From NCBI GenBank assembly GCA_028696165.1, contig JAQVHQ010000007.1, forward strand, positions 42,016-90,796: a DNA stretch of 48,781 bases. Reading direction: 5' to 3'. The notes under the pieces are model-generated. The model was not told where the DNA came from. It made no database searches and was given only the letters and a program-made list of their open reading frames with translations. Below are positions 17,328-25,189 of the stretch, one piece after another (the first letter of the stretch is position 1; every line of letters begins with the position of its first letter). The position numbers and the translations under genes were made by a program. The DNA is from Lachnospiraceae bacterium. GTDB taxonomy: Bacteria > Bacillota > Clostridia > Lachnospirales > Lachnospiraceae.

Positions 17328-17909
17328 CTATCTGCTGGTAATGACACTATCAATCAGACCATATGCCTTTGCTTCATCTGCGGACATATAGTTATCTCTC
17401 TCAGTATCCACTTCGATAACTTCAATCGGCTGACCAGTGTTGGCTGCCAATAAAGAATTTAATTTATGCTTTGTCTTAAGAATGTGCTCAGCAACAATCT
17501 TAATCTCGGTTGCCTGACCCTGAGCTCCACCAGATGGCTGATGAATCATAATCTCAGCATTAGGAAGTGCCATTCTCTTACCTTTGGTTCCGCCGGCTAA
17601 CAGAAATGCTCCCATACTTGCTGCCATACCCATACAGATGGTAGACACATCGCACTTGATATAATGCATGGTATCGTAGATGGCCATACCTGCTGTAACA
17701 GAACCTCCCGGACTGTTAATATACAGCTGAATATCCTTACCAGGATCTTCAGATTCCAAGAATAAAAGCTGCGATACAACCAGACTTGCGGTCACATCAT
17801 TGACTTCTTCTCCCAGGAAAATAATTCTCTCTTTTAACAGTCGTGAATAGATATCGTAATTTCTCTCTCCACGGCTTGTCTGTTCTATGACATAAGGTAC
17901 TAAACTCAT
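17328..17909 (-). CDS. clpP: ATP-dependent Clp protease proteolytic subunit ClpP
   Basis: A 193-residue serine protease subunit forming the barrel of ClpXP. The catalytic triad is visible: S98 in [10 protein letters not shown]123 in MIHQPSGG, D172 in [10 protein letters not shown]. Length and N-terminus ([22 protein letters not shown]) are standard. It lies between tig and clpX in the conserved order. Confidence 0.98.
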   Translation of the reverse strand: MSLVPYVIEQTSRGERNYDIYSRLLKERIIFLGEEVNDVTASLVVSQLLFLESEDPGKDIQLYINSPGGSVTAGMAIYDTMHYIKCDVSTICMGMAASMGAFLLAGGTKGKRMALPNAEIMIHQPSGGAQGQATEIKIVAEHILKTKHKLNSLLAANTGQPIEVIEVDTERDNYMSADEAKAYGLIDSVITSR

Positions 17910-17926
17910 GGTAAAGCCTCCTTTAA

Positions 17927-19213
17927 TTAAACTTCTTTAGCTGCTTCAGTAACTAATGTAACTGCTTCCTGAACTGCCATATCTTTCTTCATCTGGTCTT
18001 TTTCGTAATCGCCCATTAATTCTTTTAATTTTTCAACTTCCATGTTGTACATTTCAGCCATTTTAGCGATTTCTTCATCAATCTTCTCGTCACTAACCTG
18101 AACATCTTCTACTTCAGCAATTTTCTCCAGAACAAGTCTGCTCTGAATACGTTTTAATGCCTGTGGTTTCATCTGCTCATTTAACTGTTCCATGGTTGTA
18201 CCTGTAAACTGCATGTACTGTTCCATAGAAAGTCCCTGAGACTGCATTCTTCTTGCAAAGTCATCCTGCATCTGACGGATCTGAGAATCTAACATTGGAT
18301 CCGGAATATCCATCTGTGCATTTTCGATGATTTTATCTACTACTGCGTTCTCTTTGTCTGTCTTAGCCTGTGCTTCTTTTGTAGAAGTGATGTTCTTCTT
18401 GATGTCTTCTTTGTATTCATCTAAAGTATCAAATTCAGATACATCTTTTGCGAAATCGTCATCTAATTCAGGAAGTTCTTTCATCTGAATCTGTTTAACA
18501 GTACATTTAAATACTGCAGGTTTTCCAGCTAATTCAGCTGCCTGGTATTCTTCCGGGAATGTTACATTAACATCCATCTCTTCATTTAATTTTGCTCCAA
18601 CTAAAGCTTCTTCAAATCCTGGAATAAATGAATGAGAACCGATAGTCAGGGAATAATCTTCGCCCTTTCCACCTTCGAAAGCAACGTCATCTACAAATCC
18701 TTCGAAATCTAATACGATCATATCGCCGTCTTCTACTGCACGGTCATCTACGTCGATTGTTCTGGAATTTTTCTCCTGCTCTTTTTTCAGTTCAGCTTCG
18801 ATTTCCTCGTCAGATACAGTGATCTCTGCCTTTGGAACTTCTACACCTTTATATTCGCCTAAGGTTACTTCCGGTTTTACAGCAACTTCTGCAGTAAAGA
18901 TGAAAGATTTTCCTTTTTCAATCTGGGTAACGTCAATTTCCGGCTGAGATACGATTTCTAATCCGCTCTCTTCAGCAGCTTTTGAGTATGCTTCCGGGAT
19001 GATAGAGTTTGCTGCATCTTCATAGAATACACCTACTCCATACATTTTTTCGATCATAGCACGTGGTGCTTTTCCTTTACGGAAACCTGGTAATGTAATG
19101 CTTCCTTTGTTCTTTAAGTAAGCACCCTGGATTGCTTTGTCAAATTCTTCAGCAGAAACTTCAATTGTAAGTTTTGCCATGTTCTTTTCTAAATTTTCAA
19201 CTTGTACGCTCAT
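17927..19213 (-). CDS. tig: Trigger factor, ribosome-associated chaperone and peptidyl-prolyl isomerase
   Basis: A 428-residue trigger factor. The N-terminal ribosome-binding domain contains the signature GFRKGKAP (about 44-51). A FKBP-type isomerase domain follows (about 165-250, [17 protein letters not shown]). The C-terminal helical arms hold nascent chains. The ribosome site AAGGAGG is strong. It heads the tig-clpP-clpX-lon-engB run, linking folding of new proteins to their degradation. Confidence 0.97.
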   Translation of the reverse strand: MSVQVENLEKNMAKLTIEVSAEEFDKAIQGAYLKNKGSITLPGFRKGKAPRAMIEKMYGVGVFYEDAANSIIPEAYSKAAEESGLEIVSQPEIDVTQIEKGKSFIFTAEVAVKPEVTLGEYKGVEVPKAEITVSDEEIEAELKKEQEKNSRTIDVDDRAVEDGDMIVLDFEGFVDDVAFEGGKGEDYSLTIGSHSFIPGFEEALVGAKLNEEMDVNVTFPEEYQAAELAGKPAVFKCTVKQIQMKELPELDDDFAKDVSEFDTLDEYKEDIKKNITSTKEAQAKTDKENAVVDKIIENAQMDIPDPMLDSQIRQMQDDFARRMQSQGLSMEQYMQFTGTTMEQLNEQMKPQALKRIQSRLVLEKIAEVEDVQVSDEKIDEEIAKMAEMYNMEVEKLKELMGDYEKDQMKKDMAVQEAVTLVTEAAKEV

Positions 19214-19279
19214 TATTCTATAATTCCTCCTTAGATTCTATCTAAAACATAATATTTCTGTATTCACAGTCATTTTTTG

Positions 19280-19290
19280 AGTATAGCACA
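19280..19290 (-). promoter_or_regulatory. Possible extended -10 promoter of tig
   Basis: Minus strand TGCTATACT gives an extended -10 element (TATACT at 19285-19280) about 65 nt before tig. No good -35 box is seen at the usual distance, and I saw no recognisable heat-shock operator. Confidence 0.4.
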
Positions 19291-19352
19291 CCGTTTTTAA
19301 AATAGCTAGTATTTTTCTGATTTTTATGAAAATTTCCCAATTTCCATGGGGT

Positions 19353-19907
19353 TTAGTGACCATATACGATACTTTCTTTGATTTCATGGGCTGTCTGCTT
19401 ATCTGTTAACTGCTCAATAATCTCTAAAGAAAAGGCAATTGCACATCCCACACCGCGGCCGGTGATGATATGTCCATCAGTTACAGCCTTTTTGTCTGCA
19501 ATCTCAGCACCCTTTAAGCAATTCTCATAACCTGGATAACATACTGCTTTTTTACCCTGAAGCAGTCCCATGTTGCCTAAGAGACTTGGTGCAGCGCATA
19601 TGGCAGCCACCCATTTATCTTCATCATCCGCAAACGACTGAACCATATTCATAAGTTTTTTATGTTCTCCCAGATAATTTGTACCCGGCATACCGCCTGG
19701 AAGTACTATCATATCCACATCCGAATAATCCATTTCATCGTACAATACATCTGCACTGACTTGAATCTTGTGACTTCCTATTATAGTTAAATCATGTGTA
19801 ACCGAAACCATGGTTACTTCCTGATTGGCTCTTCTTAATAAATCAACTACAGTCAATCCTTCTACTTCTTCAAATCCATCTGCTAAAAAAACGCATATTT
19901 TCGCCAT
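19353..19907 (-). CDS. DJ-1/PfpI family protein (YajL/ThiJ-like)
   Basis: A 184-residue single-domain flavodoxin-like protein. The nucleophilic cysteine C104 lies in AAICAAPSLLG at the nucleophile elbow, with the partner glutamate E16 in GFEEVEG. Family members act as glyoxalases, deglycases or oxidative-stress chaperones; which applies here cannot be decided. The reading frame reaches back to a TTG at 19922, but that codon overlaps the GGAGG ribosome site. ATG 19907 with GGAGG eight bases upstream is the real start. Confidence 0.92.
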   Translation of the reverse strand: MAKICVFLADGFEEVEGLTVVDLLRRANQEVTMVSVTHDLTIIGSHKIQVSADVLYDEMDYSDVDMIVLPGGMPGTNYLGEHKKLMNMVQSFADDEDKWVAAICAAPSLLGNMGLLQGKKAVCYPGYENCLKGAEIADKKAVTDGHIITGRGVGCAIAFSLEIIEQLTDKQTAHEIKESIVYGH

Positions 19908-19929
19908 TTTTCTTACCTCCAATTGTTAA

Positions 19930-19958
19930 ATTATAGCATGACAAACACCCCATTGCAA
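19930..19958 (-). promoter_or_regulatory. Promoter of the DJ-1/PfpI gene
   Basis: Minus strand TTGCAA (19953-19958), 17-bp spacer, perfect TATAAT (19930-19935). It lies within the terminator hairpin of the small upstream gene, so the two signals overlap. Confidence 0.7.
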
Positions 19959-19975
19959 TAATGCACGGGGTGTTT
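19943..19975. terminator. Hairpin terminator between small ORF and PfpI gene
   Basis: Arms 19943-19951 and 19967-19975 (AAACACCCC / GGGGTGTTT) are perfect inverses. The minus-strand stop codon of the 42-residue ORF lies directly beside it (19976). The plus side has a T-rich tail. It probably works as a bidirectional or weak terminator. Confidence 0.55.
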
Positions 19976-20104
19976 CTATTTGGTTTTTTTCTCAATTAGG
20001 TAGGCGTGGATATGCATAAGCAAGGTTCCCAGATAACCGATTCCTTTCAGCAAGGGATTTTTCCCACGTTTCCATTCCAGGCATTTCTCATAAAATCCTA
20101 ACAT
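19976..20104 (-). CDS. Small hypothetical protein, 42 residues
   Basis: An unlisted short frame starting ATG at 20104 after a purine-rich ribosome site (AAGAGGAAAAGGAA) and ending in TAG next to a hairpin terminator. The product begins MLGFYEKCLEWKRGKNPLLK and continues with a short apolar stretch (GIGYLGTLLMHIHAYLI) before a lysine-rich end, so it is small, basic and possibly membrane-associated. I do not recognise it. Support comes from start signal, length and flanking terminator; there is no homology evidence. Confidence 0.5.
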   Translation of the reverse strand: MLGFYEKCLEWKRGKNPLLKGIGYLGTLLMHIHAYLIEKKTK

Positions 20105-20263
20105 TTCCTTTTCCTCTTGTGCTGTCTTTTTGATACTTTTTTGTGCTTTCTTGTACCTTTTTATATTTCTTCTATTTTCTTCCAGGTATCCTTACCTTCA
20201 TATTGTACTATATTTTCAAACAAATGTATTCATTTTGTTGCGCTGGAACTTTTTTCCATTTTT

Positions 20264-20289
20264 CTCCGTTATAATCAACTTTACGGAGG
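20264..20289 (+). promoter_or_regulatory. Promoter with palindrome before the XRE regulator
   Basis: TATAAT at 20270-20275 is bracketed by the inverted words CTCCGT (20264-20269) and ACGGAG (20283-20288). The right arm overlaps the GGAGG ribosome site of the following gene. The arrangement suits an operator for autoregulation by the encoded helix-turn-helix protein (inference). The -35 box is weak. Confidence 0.5.
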
Positions 20290-20294
20290 TTGTT

Positions 20295-20525
20295 ATGACA
20301 AGGAACTATTTTGCACAAAATCTGCGTGCACTTCGTCTATCCCGTGGATATACACAGCAGCAGATGAGCGACTTATTACATATCCGGCGGCAATCCTATT
20401 GCAACTATGAAAATAATCAGCGGACACCATCTTTGGATACAGTTATCCTTCTGGCTGAGTATTTTGAAATTACAGTGGATGAATTACTGCGCTGCCCTTT
20501 ATATCTTGAGCTTCAAAATGAATAA
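20295..20525 (+). CDS. Small XRE-family helix-turn-helix regulator
   Basis: A 76-residue protein made almost only of a Cro/CI-type helix-turn-helix: NLRALRLSRGYTQQQMSDLL, recognition helix near RRQSYCNYENNQRTPSL, then the closing helices TVILLAEYFEITVDELL. GGAGG five bases before ATG 20295 fixes the start; a longer frame reaching back to 20130 runs through the promoter and is rejected. It lies tail to tail with the secreted protein gene (stops three bases apart). The target is unknown; an autoregulatory palindrome overlaps its promoter. Confidence 0.85.
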   Translation: MTRNYFAQNLRALRLSRGYTQQQMSDLLHIRRQSYCNYENNQRTPSLDTVILLAEYFEITVDELLRCPLYLELQNE

Positions 20526-20528
20526 TTC

Positions 20529-21848
20529 TTATTCTTTTCTCTTCTTTGCAATGTGTGATATTGCATTCGTCAATGTGTACAGTGATGTTACAAAAACAGC
20601 AATCCATTGAATTCCTTTTTGTGAAACTGATATTTTCTGTACTGCAATGCTTTCCCCTGACTGCGTTGTCCCTTGTTGCTCCTCTTTATATGCGTCTATT
20701 TCCTTAGCCTGCAGTGTCTCCGGTTCTACAGCAATGTAGTCTCTGTCTGAATATATGATTTCACGGCCTTCTGCATCGTATCGTTCCAGTTCTGTATAGG
20801 TCCAGTTCCAATTATTCTTCTCTGAGAGAATCACATCATATAATTTTTTTCCGTCTGCACATAATTCTACAACCTGGTCTTCCCCTGATTTACTTTGTCT
20901 TGCCATCCTGTATTCCACATTCTGGTTTAACTTAGGATTCAATTTATTTGTAATAATCTGACTGGTGTTAGTCTCCTGTTCATATCCTGCGGGGACATCC
21001 ATCTCTATCTTAGTTTCTATAGCTTGTCCTAACTCGTCTATCGCTGGTACATTGTTAAATGTCCCTTTCCATAAAAAGTGTGAAGAAACCTGAATACTCC
21101 GGATTCTTTTTCCATTCCATACCAGAAACACTTCTGCCTCTTTCGGCCGGTACCCATATGCATTTTCATAATCTGACCAGATTACCTTCACTGGTATCTC
21201 CTGCGTAGCATCCAGCTTTCCATATAAGCTTCCATAAGTATACGTATAGCTGTGTCCATTTTCCTCATAGGCGAGCTGGCTGCCCCTGGATTCTTCCACA
21301 GGGAATCCTACTTCTCTAACCATGTCTTCTTGTTTTGCCAATTCTACTTCGACAAATTCTCCTTCGATAGATTCATCCGGAGGATATTCTCCCCATTCCA
21401 TCAGATATGATATCCCATAGGCGTTGATACGAACCGGAATCGTCAAGACATATCGATATCCCGACTTTAATTCGTACGCATCACCCAAACTCCAGCGAAG
21501 TTCACCCTTTTTCACGTCCAGCTTCATATATTGATGCTGTCCCATATCTTCTAACACTGCCTTGTTTTGACTGTCAAACACCTGTACCCATGGCTCTTTT
21601 CCTGTAAATTCATAGTATTTGCTGAGTTTTTCATACAGGGATACATGACTGCACCCGGCTTGTCCTACTATAGTCAGACGAAGCAGGCTTGTGTTCGATG
21701 ATTCCGTGTTCGATGATTCCGCTTCTAAAGCCCAATCTTTGTTAAATCCCAGTTTTCCTGACACCATATCTTCTGCTGCCCCTGTCTGCACCGGCATCAG
21801 CAACATTAAAATAAAACCAAGTATAACCGTAAATTGAAACCGCCCCAT
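20529..21848 (-). CDS. Secreted or membrane-anchored protein of unknown function
   Basis: A 439-residue protein I do not recognise. The N-terminus is a signal peptide (FTVILGFILMLLMPVQTGAA). The body is beta-rich and polar, with no catalytic motif I can name. A single hydrophobic segment near the C-terminus (about 412-430) is followed by KKRKE, suggesting the main domain is outside the cell and anchored at its end. A short duplication ESSNT-ESSNT (about 46-55) comes from a 15-bp tandem repeat at about 21691-21720. It has a good AGGAGG site and is divergent from the CYTH gene. Confidence 0.8.
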   Translation of the reverse strand: MGRFQFTVILGFILMLLMPVQTGAAEDMVSGKLGFNKDWALEAESSNTESSNTSLLRLTIVGQAGCSHVSLYEKLSKYYEFTGKEPWVQVFDSQNKAVLEDMGQHQYMKLDVKKGELRWSLGDAYELKSGYRYVLTIPVRINAYGISYLMEWGEYPPDESIEGEFVEVELAKQEDMVREVGFPVEESRGSQLAYEENGHSYTYTYGSLYGKLDATQEIPVKVIWSDYENAYGYRPKEAEVFLVWNGKRIRSIQVSSHFLWKGTFNNVPAIDELGQAIETKIEMDVPAGYEQETNTSQIITNKLNPKLNQNVEYRMARQSKSGEDQVVELCADGKKLYDVILSEKNNWNWTYTELERYDAEGREIIYSDRDYIAVEPETLQAKEIDAYKEEQQGTTQSGESIAVQKISVSQKGIQWIAVFVTSLYTLTNAISHIAKKRKE

Positions 21849-21998
21849 TGTTCTTCCTCCTAATCACTCGTCTTACAATATATGCGGAGAGATTGGGAAA
21901 TAGAACTTCATTCTGCTTTTTTTCACTGAATTTTTGTGCTATGATGTGGTTAAAACATTTATATGTATTCTTTTGTTATAACTGAAGGGAGATTTATC

Positions 21999-22451
21999 AT
22001 GGAAATAGAACGTAAATATTTAATCAGGCAGTTACCAGAAGATTATACTTCTTATCCACACCATAAGATTGAACAAGGGTACTTAAACACAAATCCTGTG
22101 GTTCGTATACGTCAGGAGGATGATAATTACTATCTGACTTACAAATCCAAAGGACTCATGGTACGTGAAGAATATAATCTGCCGCTTAATCAGGAGGCCT
22201 ATGAACACTTAAGAGAAAAAGCAGATGGAATTTTAATCAGTAAGACACGGTATAAGATTCCGTATATGGATTGTTATACCATTGAACTTGATATCTTCCA
22301 TGGTCATTATGAAGGTTTGCTTCTGGCAGAAGTAGAATTTCCAACAGAAGACGAAGCGAATTCTTTCCAGGCTCCTGACTGGTTCTCTGAAGATGTTACT
22401 TTCTCTACACAATATCATAATAGTACATTAAGCAAGGGCAGTTCCTTATAA
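21999..22451 (+). CDS. CYTH-domain protein (triphosphate tunnel metalloenzyme family)
   Basis: A 150-residue CYTH domain. The signature ExExK is at the very N-terminus (E2, E4, K6 in MEIERKYLI), followed by the R-x-R strand VRIRQED, LTYKSKG and the acidic strand ELDIF...LLAEVEFP. Family members hydrolyse triphosphates such as tripolyphosphate or bind phosphorylated ligands in a tunnel; the substrate here is unknown. ATG 21999 follows GAAGGGAGA. A frame starting at 21963 lacks the family N-terminus and is rejected. Confidence 0.9.
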   Translation: MEIERKYLIRQLPEDYTSYPHHKIEQGYLNTNPVVRIRQEDDNYYLTYKSKGLMVREEYNLPLNQEAYEHLREKADGILISKTRYKIPYMDCYTIELDIFHGHYEGLLLAEVEFPTEDEANSFQAPDWFSEDVTFSTQYHNSTLSKGSSL

Positions 22452-22476
22452 GAACTGCTTTTCTTTATTTTTACTG
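22438..22476 (+). terminator. Intrinsic terminator of the CYTH gene
   Basis: GCAGTTC (22438-22444) and GAACTGC (22452-22458) form a short stem that includes the stop codon, followed by a T-rich run (TTTTCTTTATTTTT). Confidence 0.8.
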
Positions 22477-22706
22477 AAAAATGCACTATCTTTTCTAAAA
22501 ATTCCCCTTACTACTATGGGTTTTCATTGAGTTTCAACGATATACTTTGCTTTTGCATAGTATCATATGGTAAACTTCATCTCATATATATCATTTGCAA
22601 TGTGTCGGTTTGCATATGCATTATACCACATTGTTTATATGCTGTGAATAAGCGTTTAAACTATACGTTATAAAAGCCGTTACGAAAGATGAAAGGGATG
22701 AAACGT

Positions 22707-22964
22707 ATGGATTATAAACGCGCGAATCAGCTGCGAACGCTTGGTTTGACAATTGCATATTACCGCAGGCTTCGCGGGTTGACCCAGACGGAACTTGCCG
22801 AGCATGTTAAGATTAGCCGGACACATATGAGTAATATTGAGGCTCCGAATGGTAAGACTTCTGTTTCTTTGAATAAGTTGTTTGATATTGCGGATGCTTT
22901 GGATGTTTCTATGAAGGATTTCTTTGATGTGCATGATTTGGATGAGAAGAAGGATTGTGGATGA
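22707..22964 (+). CDS. XRE-family helix-turn-helix regulator
   Basis: An 85-residue Cro/CI-type regulator. The helix-turn-helix runs from about 12 to 65 (LGLTIAYYRRLRGLTQTELA, recognition helix ISRTHMSNIE, then LNKLFDIADALDVSMKDFF). ATGs at 22689, 22698 and 22707 are all in frame; AAAGGG nine bases before 22707 favours the last. The tail is acidic. The 230 nt before it are AT-rich with several possible -10 boxes and a GCATATGC palindrome, but no unambiguous promoter. It is monocistronic; target unknown. Confidence 0.82.
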   Translation: MDYKRANQLRTLGLTIAYYRRLRGLTQTELAEHVKISRTHMSNIEAPNGKTSVSLNKLFDIADALDVSMKDFFDVHDLDEKKDCG

Positions 22965-23058
22965 TTTTTGGAATATGGCTGGGTGCTGGCGGGGGAAGAT
23001 GTTGAGTTAGTAGTGGAAATATGTGGGGTTGCTAGATTTATAGCTTATTAATCAAAGG

Positions 23059-23106
23059 AGTCCTCACTCACTACTTTTCTTTTTAAGCGGTGCATGAGGA
23101 CTTTTC
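23059..23106. terminator. Long-loop hairpin between the XRE gene and proC
   Basis: AGTCCTCA (23059-23066) pairs with TGAGGACT (23095-23102), with extra A-T pairs outside and a 28-nt loop. It lies between converging genes and could end transcription from both sides, though the loop is large. Confidence 0.45.
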
Positions 23107-23129
23107 TGGCAATGTTAGATATTTAATTT

Positions 23130-23924
23130 TTATACACCTTTTGTTTTCGCGGTGCAGGCTTTCATGGCTTCGATCACGCTGCTGCGGAATCCTTTTTCTT
23201 CTAAGACTCTTACTGCTTCTATGGTAGTTCCGGCCGGGGAGCAGACCATGTCTTTTAGTTCGCCGGGGTGTTTGCCGGTTTCCAGAACCATTTTGGCGCT
23301 TCCTAAGACTGCCTGGGCGGCGAATTCGTAGGCCTGAGCTCTTGGCAGGCCGTCGGATACGGCTGCGTCAGCCATGGCTTCTATGAACATGAATACGTAG
23401 GCCGGGGAGCTTCCGCTTACGGATACTACTGCATCCATAAGGTGTTCGGCTACTATCTGGTATTTGCCGAAGCTGTCGAACAGGCGGCCTGCTAAGGTCA
23501 TGTCTTCTTCGGTTACCAGTTCGTTGTAGCATACTCCGGTCATTCCTTCTCCTACTAATGCAGGGGTGTTTGGCATGGTGCGGATAATTTTTTTATTTCC
23601 CTGGAATTGTTCCTGCAGCCAGGCCAGGGTTTTGCCTGGGGCGATGCTTATGATTAGCTGATTTTCTGATATATGGCTTCGTATCTGGGCTATTACACTT
23701 TCGTACAGATATGGTTTGACTGCCAATACCAGTACGTCGGCATAATCAGCTACTACAAGATTATCTAAGCTGCCTTTTACTTTGTACTCGGCAGTTGTTT
23801 TTTCAAGGCTGCTCTGGGTTGCGGTGGATACATATACGTCTTCTGCTGTCACTACGCCTTGTTTCAGGGCTCCGCCTAACATGGCTTTTGCCATATTTCC
23901 ACATCCTATAAATCCTAATTTCAT
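23130..23924 (-). CDS. proC: Pyrroline-5-carboxylate reductase
   Basis: A 264-residue enzyme for the last step of proline synthesis, reducing pyrroline-5-carboxylate with NAD(P)H. The N-terminal Rossmann motif is GFIGCGNMAKAMLGG. The C-terminal dimer domain has the family signature around SPAYVFMFIEAMADAAVSDG and ending DMVCSPAGTTIEAVRVLEE. The ATG overlaps the stop of the LarE-LarC2 gene as ATGA, so the two are translationally coupled, an unexpected pairing. Its base composition looks richer in GC than most neighbours. Confidence 0.96.
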   Translation of the reverse strand: MKLGFIGCGNMAKAMLGGALKQGVVTAEDVYVSTATQSSLEKTTAEYKVKGSLDNLVVADYADVLVLAVKPYLYESVIAQIRSHISENQLIISIAPGKTLAWLQEQFQGNKKIIRTMPNTPALVGEGMTGVCYNELVTEEDMTLAGRLFDSFGKYQIVAEHLMDAVVSVSGSSPAYVFMFIEAMADAAVSDGLPRAQAYEFAAQAVLGSAKMVLETGKHPGELKDMVCSPAGTTIEAVRVLEEKGFRSSVIEAMKACTAKTKGV

Positions 23925-25147
23925 AATCTTTTCTCCTTTAAGCTTGCTTTGATTTCCTGCAGGCTTTTTTTGTTCTCTCTGGCAGCTGATGCCAGGTTGT
24001 CATATTCAGCTTTGGATTTTTCTATTCCGTATCCGCTGCTGTGTTTGACTGTGATGGCTCCATAGGGACTGTCTATACTGTCTGTGGTTCGTTCCAGACA
24101 ATACCTGCTCACTTCTTCGCGGCGAATTCCCAATGTTGTTGTGTGTTTCAGAATTTGTTTTGCCATTTTCTGTTCGTCCTGTGGACGGCAGATACATTCT
24201 AACATATAGGCGGGACGATTTTTTTTCATATAAATGGGGATACTGTAGAAGTCTAAGGCTCCGGCTTCCAGTACGCGCTCCATGGCAAATCCCATCTCTT
24301 CGCCGGTCATATCATCTACATTACAGCTTAGTTTTATAACTGACCCTGTCAATATGGGGAGTTGCTCATTTTTATCTTTTTCCAGATTCAAATCCACGGA
24401 TGGCATTCTCGGCTGCATGTCCAAAACCACTTTGGAAAATAATCTTCCTAATACTGTATTTATCTGCACTTGCATTCGTACTGCCTGCTCCATCTGTTCT
24501 TCTTGAATCTGTATCAGTGCCATTTCTCTTATCAGACGTATGCGAAAATCTCGAAATCCCATATCAAACAGATGCTGTTCGCCTTGCTCGACTTTTTGTA
24601 AGTCTTCTCCGGTAATCCTGGTGCCTGCCTCTATTCTGGTGGCCAGACAGGCGTATGCTGGTTTCTTCCAGGTGAATATGCCTGCTTCCTTTAGATTTCT
24701 TCGAATCTGTGGCTTAGTCAAACCACATAGACGCAAGGGCGAAAGCACTTCCATCTCAGTCAATGCCTTCATTCCCGGACGGTCAGAAGCATCATCTGAT
24801 GCATTCGTTCCATCTAATAATATCTCGTAACCGTCTTCTTTTGCCCGGGCTGCTATTCCGCCGAATATTTTCTTTTTGCAGTAATAACAGCGATTGGATG
24901 GATTTGACGTCACGTCTTCACATTGAAGAATGTCGTAATCTAATATTGTGAAATCTACTCCTATTAATTTCGCTGCCCGTTTTGCATCTTCTAACTCAAA
25001 TTCCGGCTGAAATACAGTATTTACGTAATATGCTTTCACATCTGCGCCACACTGTTTGGCCATGTAAAGAAGATAAACGGAATCTACCCCTCCGGAAAAT
25101 CCCATGGCGGTTTTTGGATATTGCTTGAAAAATTCTTGTAATGTCAC
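23921..25147 (-). CDS. LarE-LarC2 fusion: sulfur transferase joined to nickel-pincer cofactor cyclometallase domain
   Basis: A 408-residue protein with two parts. Residues about 1-255 match LarE, the ATP-dependent sacrificial sulfur transferase: PP-loop SGGVDS (18-23), NRCYYCKKKIFG, DGTNASDD, RPG, and PAYACLATRI with the candidate sacrificial cysteine near C167. Residues about 268-400 match LarC2, the CTP-binding half of the nickel insertase: CNVDDMTGEEMG, AGALDFYSIPIYMKKNRPAY, TTTLGIRREEVSR, SPYGAITVK and the closing AEYDNLASAA. LarA, LarB and the nickel-binding LarC1 half are not in the window. The start is GTG 25147 after GAGGAG. The domain calls are confident; the cellular product (nickel-pincer cofactor) is inferred. 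Confidence 0.88.
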   Translation of the reverse strand: MTLQEFFKQYPKTAMGFSGGVDSVYLLYMAKQCGADVKAYYVNTVFQPEFELEDAKRAAKLIGVDFTILDYDILQCEDVTSNPSNRCYYCKKKIFGGIAARAKEDGYEILLDGTNASDDASDRPGMKALTEMEVLSPLRLCGLTKPQIRRNLKEAGIFTWKKPAYACLATRIEAGTRITGEDLQKVEQGEQHLFDMGFRDFRIRLIREMALIQIQEEQMEQAVRMQVQINTVLGRLFSKVVLDMQPRMPSVDLNLEKDKNEQLPILTGSVIKLSCNVDDMTGEEMGFAMERVLEAGALDFYSIPIYMKKNRPAYMLECICRPQDEQKMAKQILKHTTTLGIRREEVSRYCLERTTDSIDSPYGAITVKHSSGYGIEKSKAEYDNLASAARENKKSLQEIKASLKEKRL

Positions 25148-25189
25148 TATTTATACTCCTCATCTATAGAACCTTGTAATTCGATGTTT

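Noticed and set aside
20130-20294. N-terminal extension of the XRE regulator
   Set aside because: The stretch contains the promoter and palindrome; ATG 20295 has an ideal GGAGG site.
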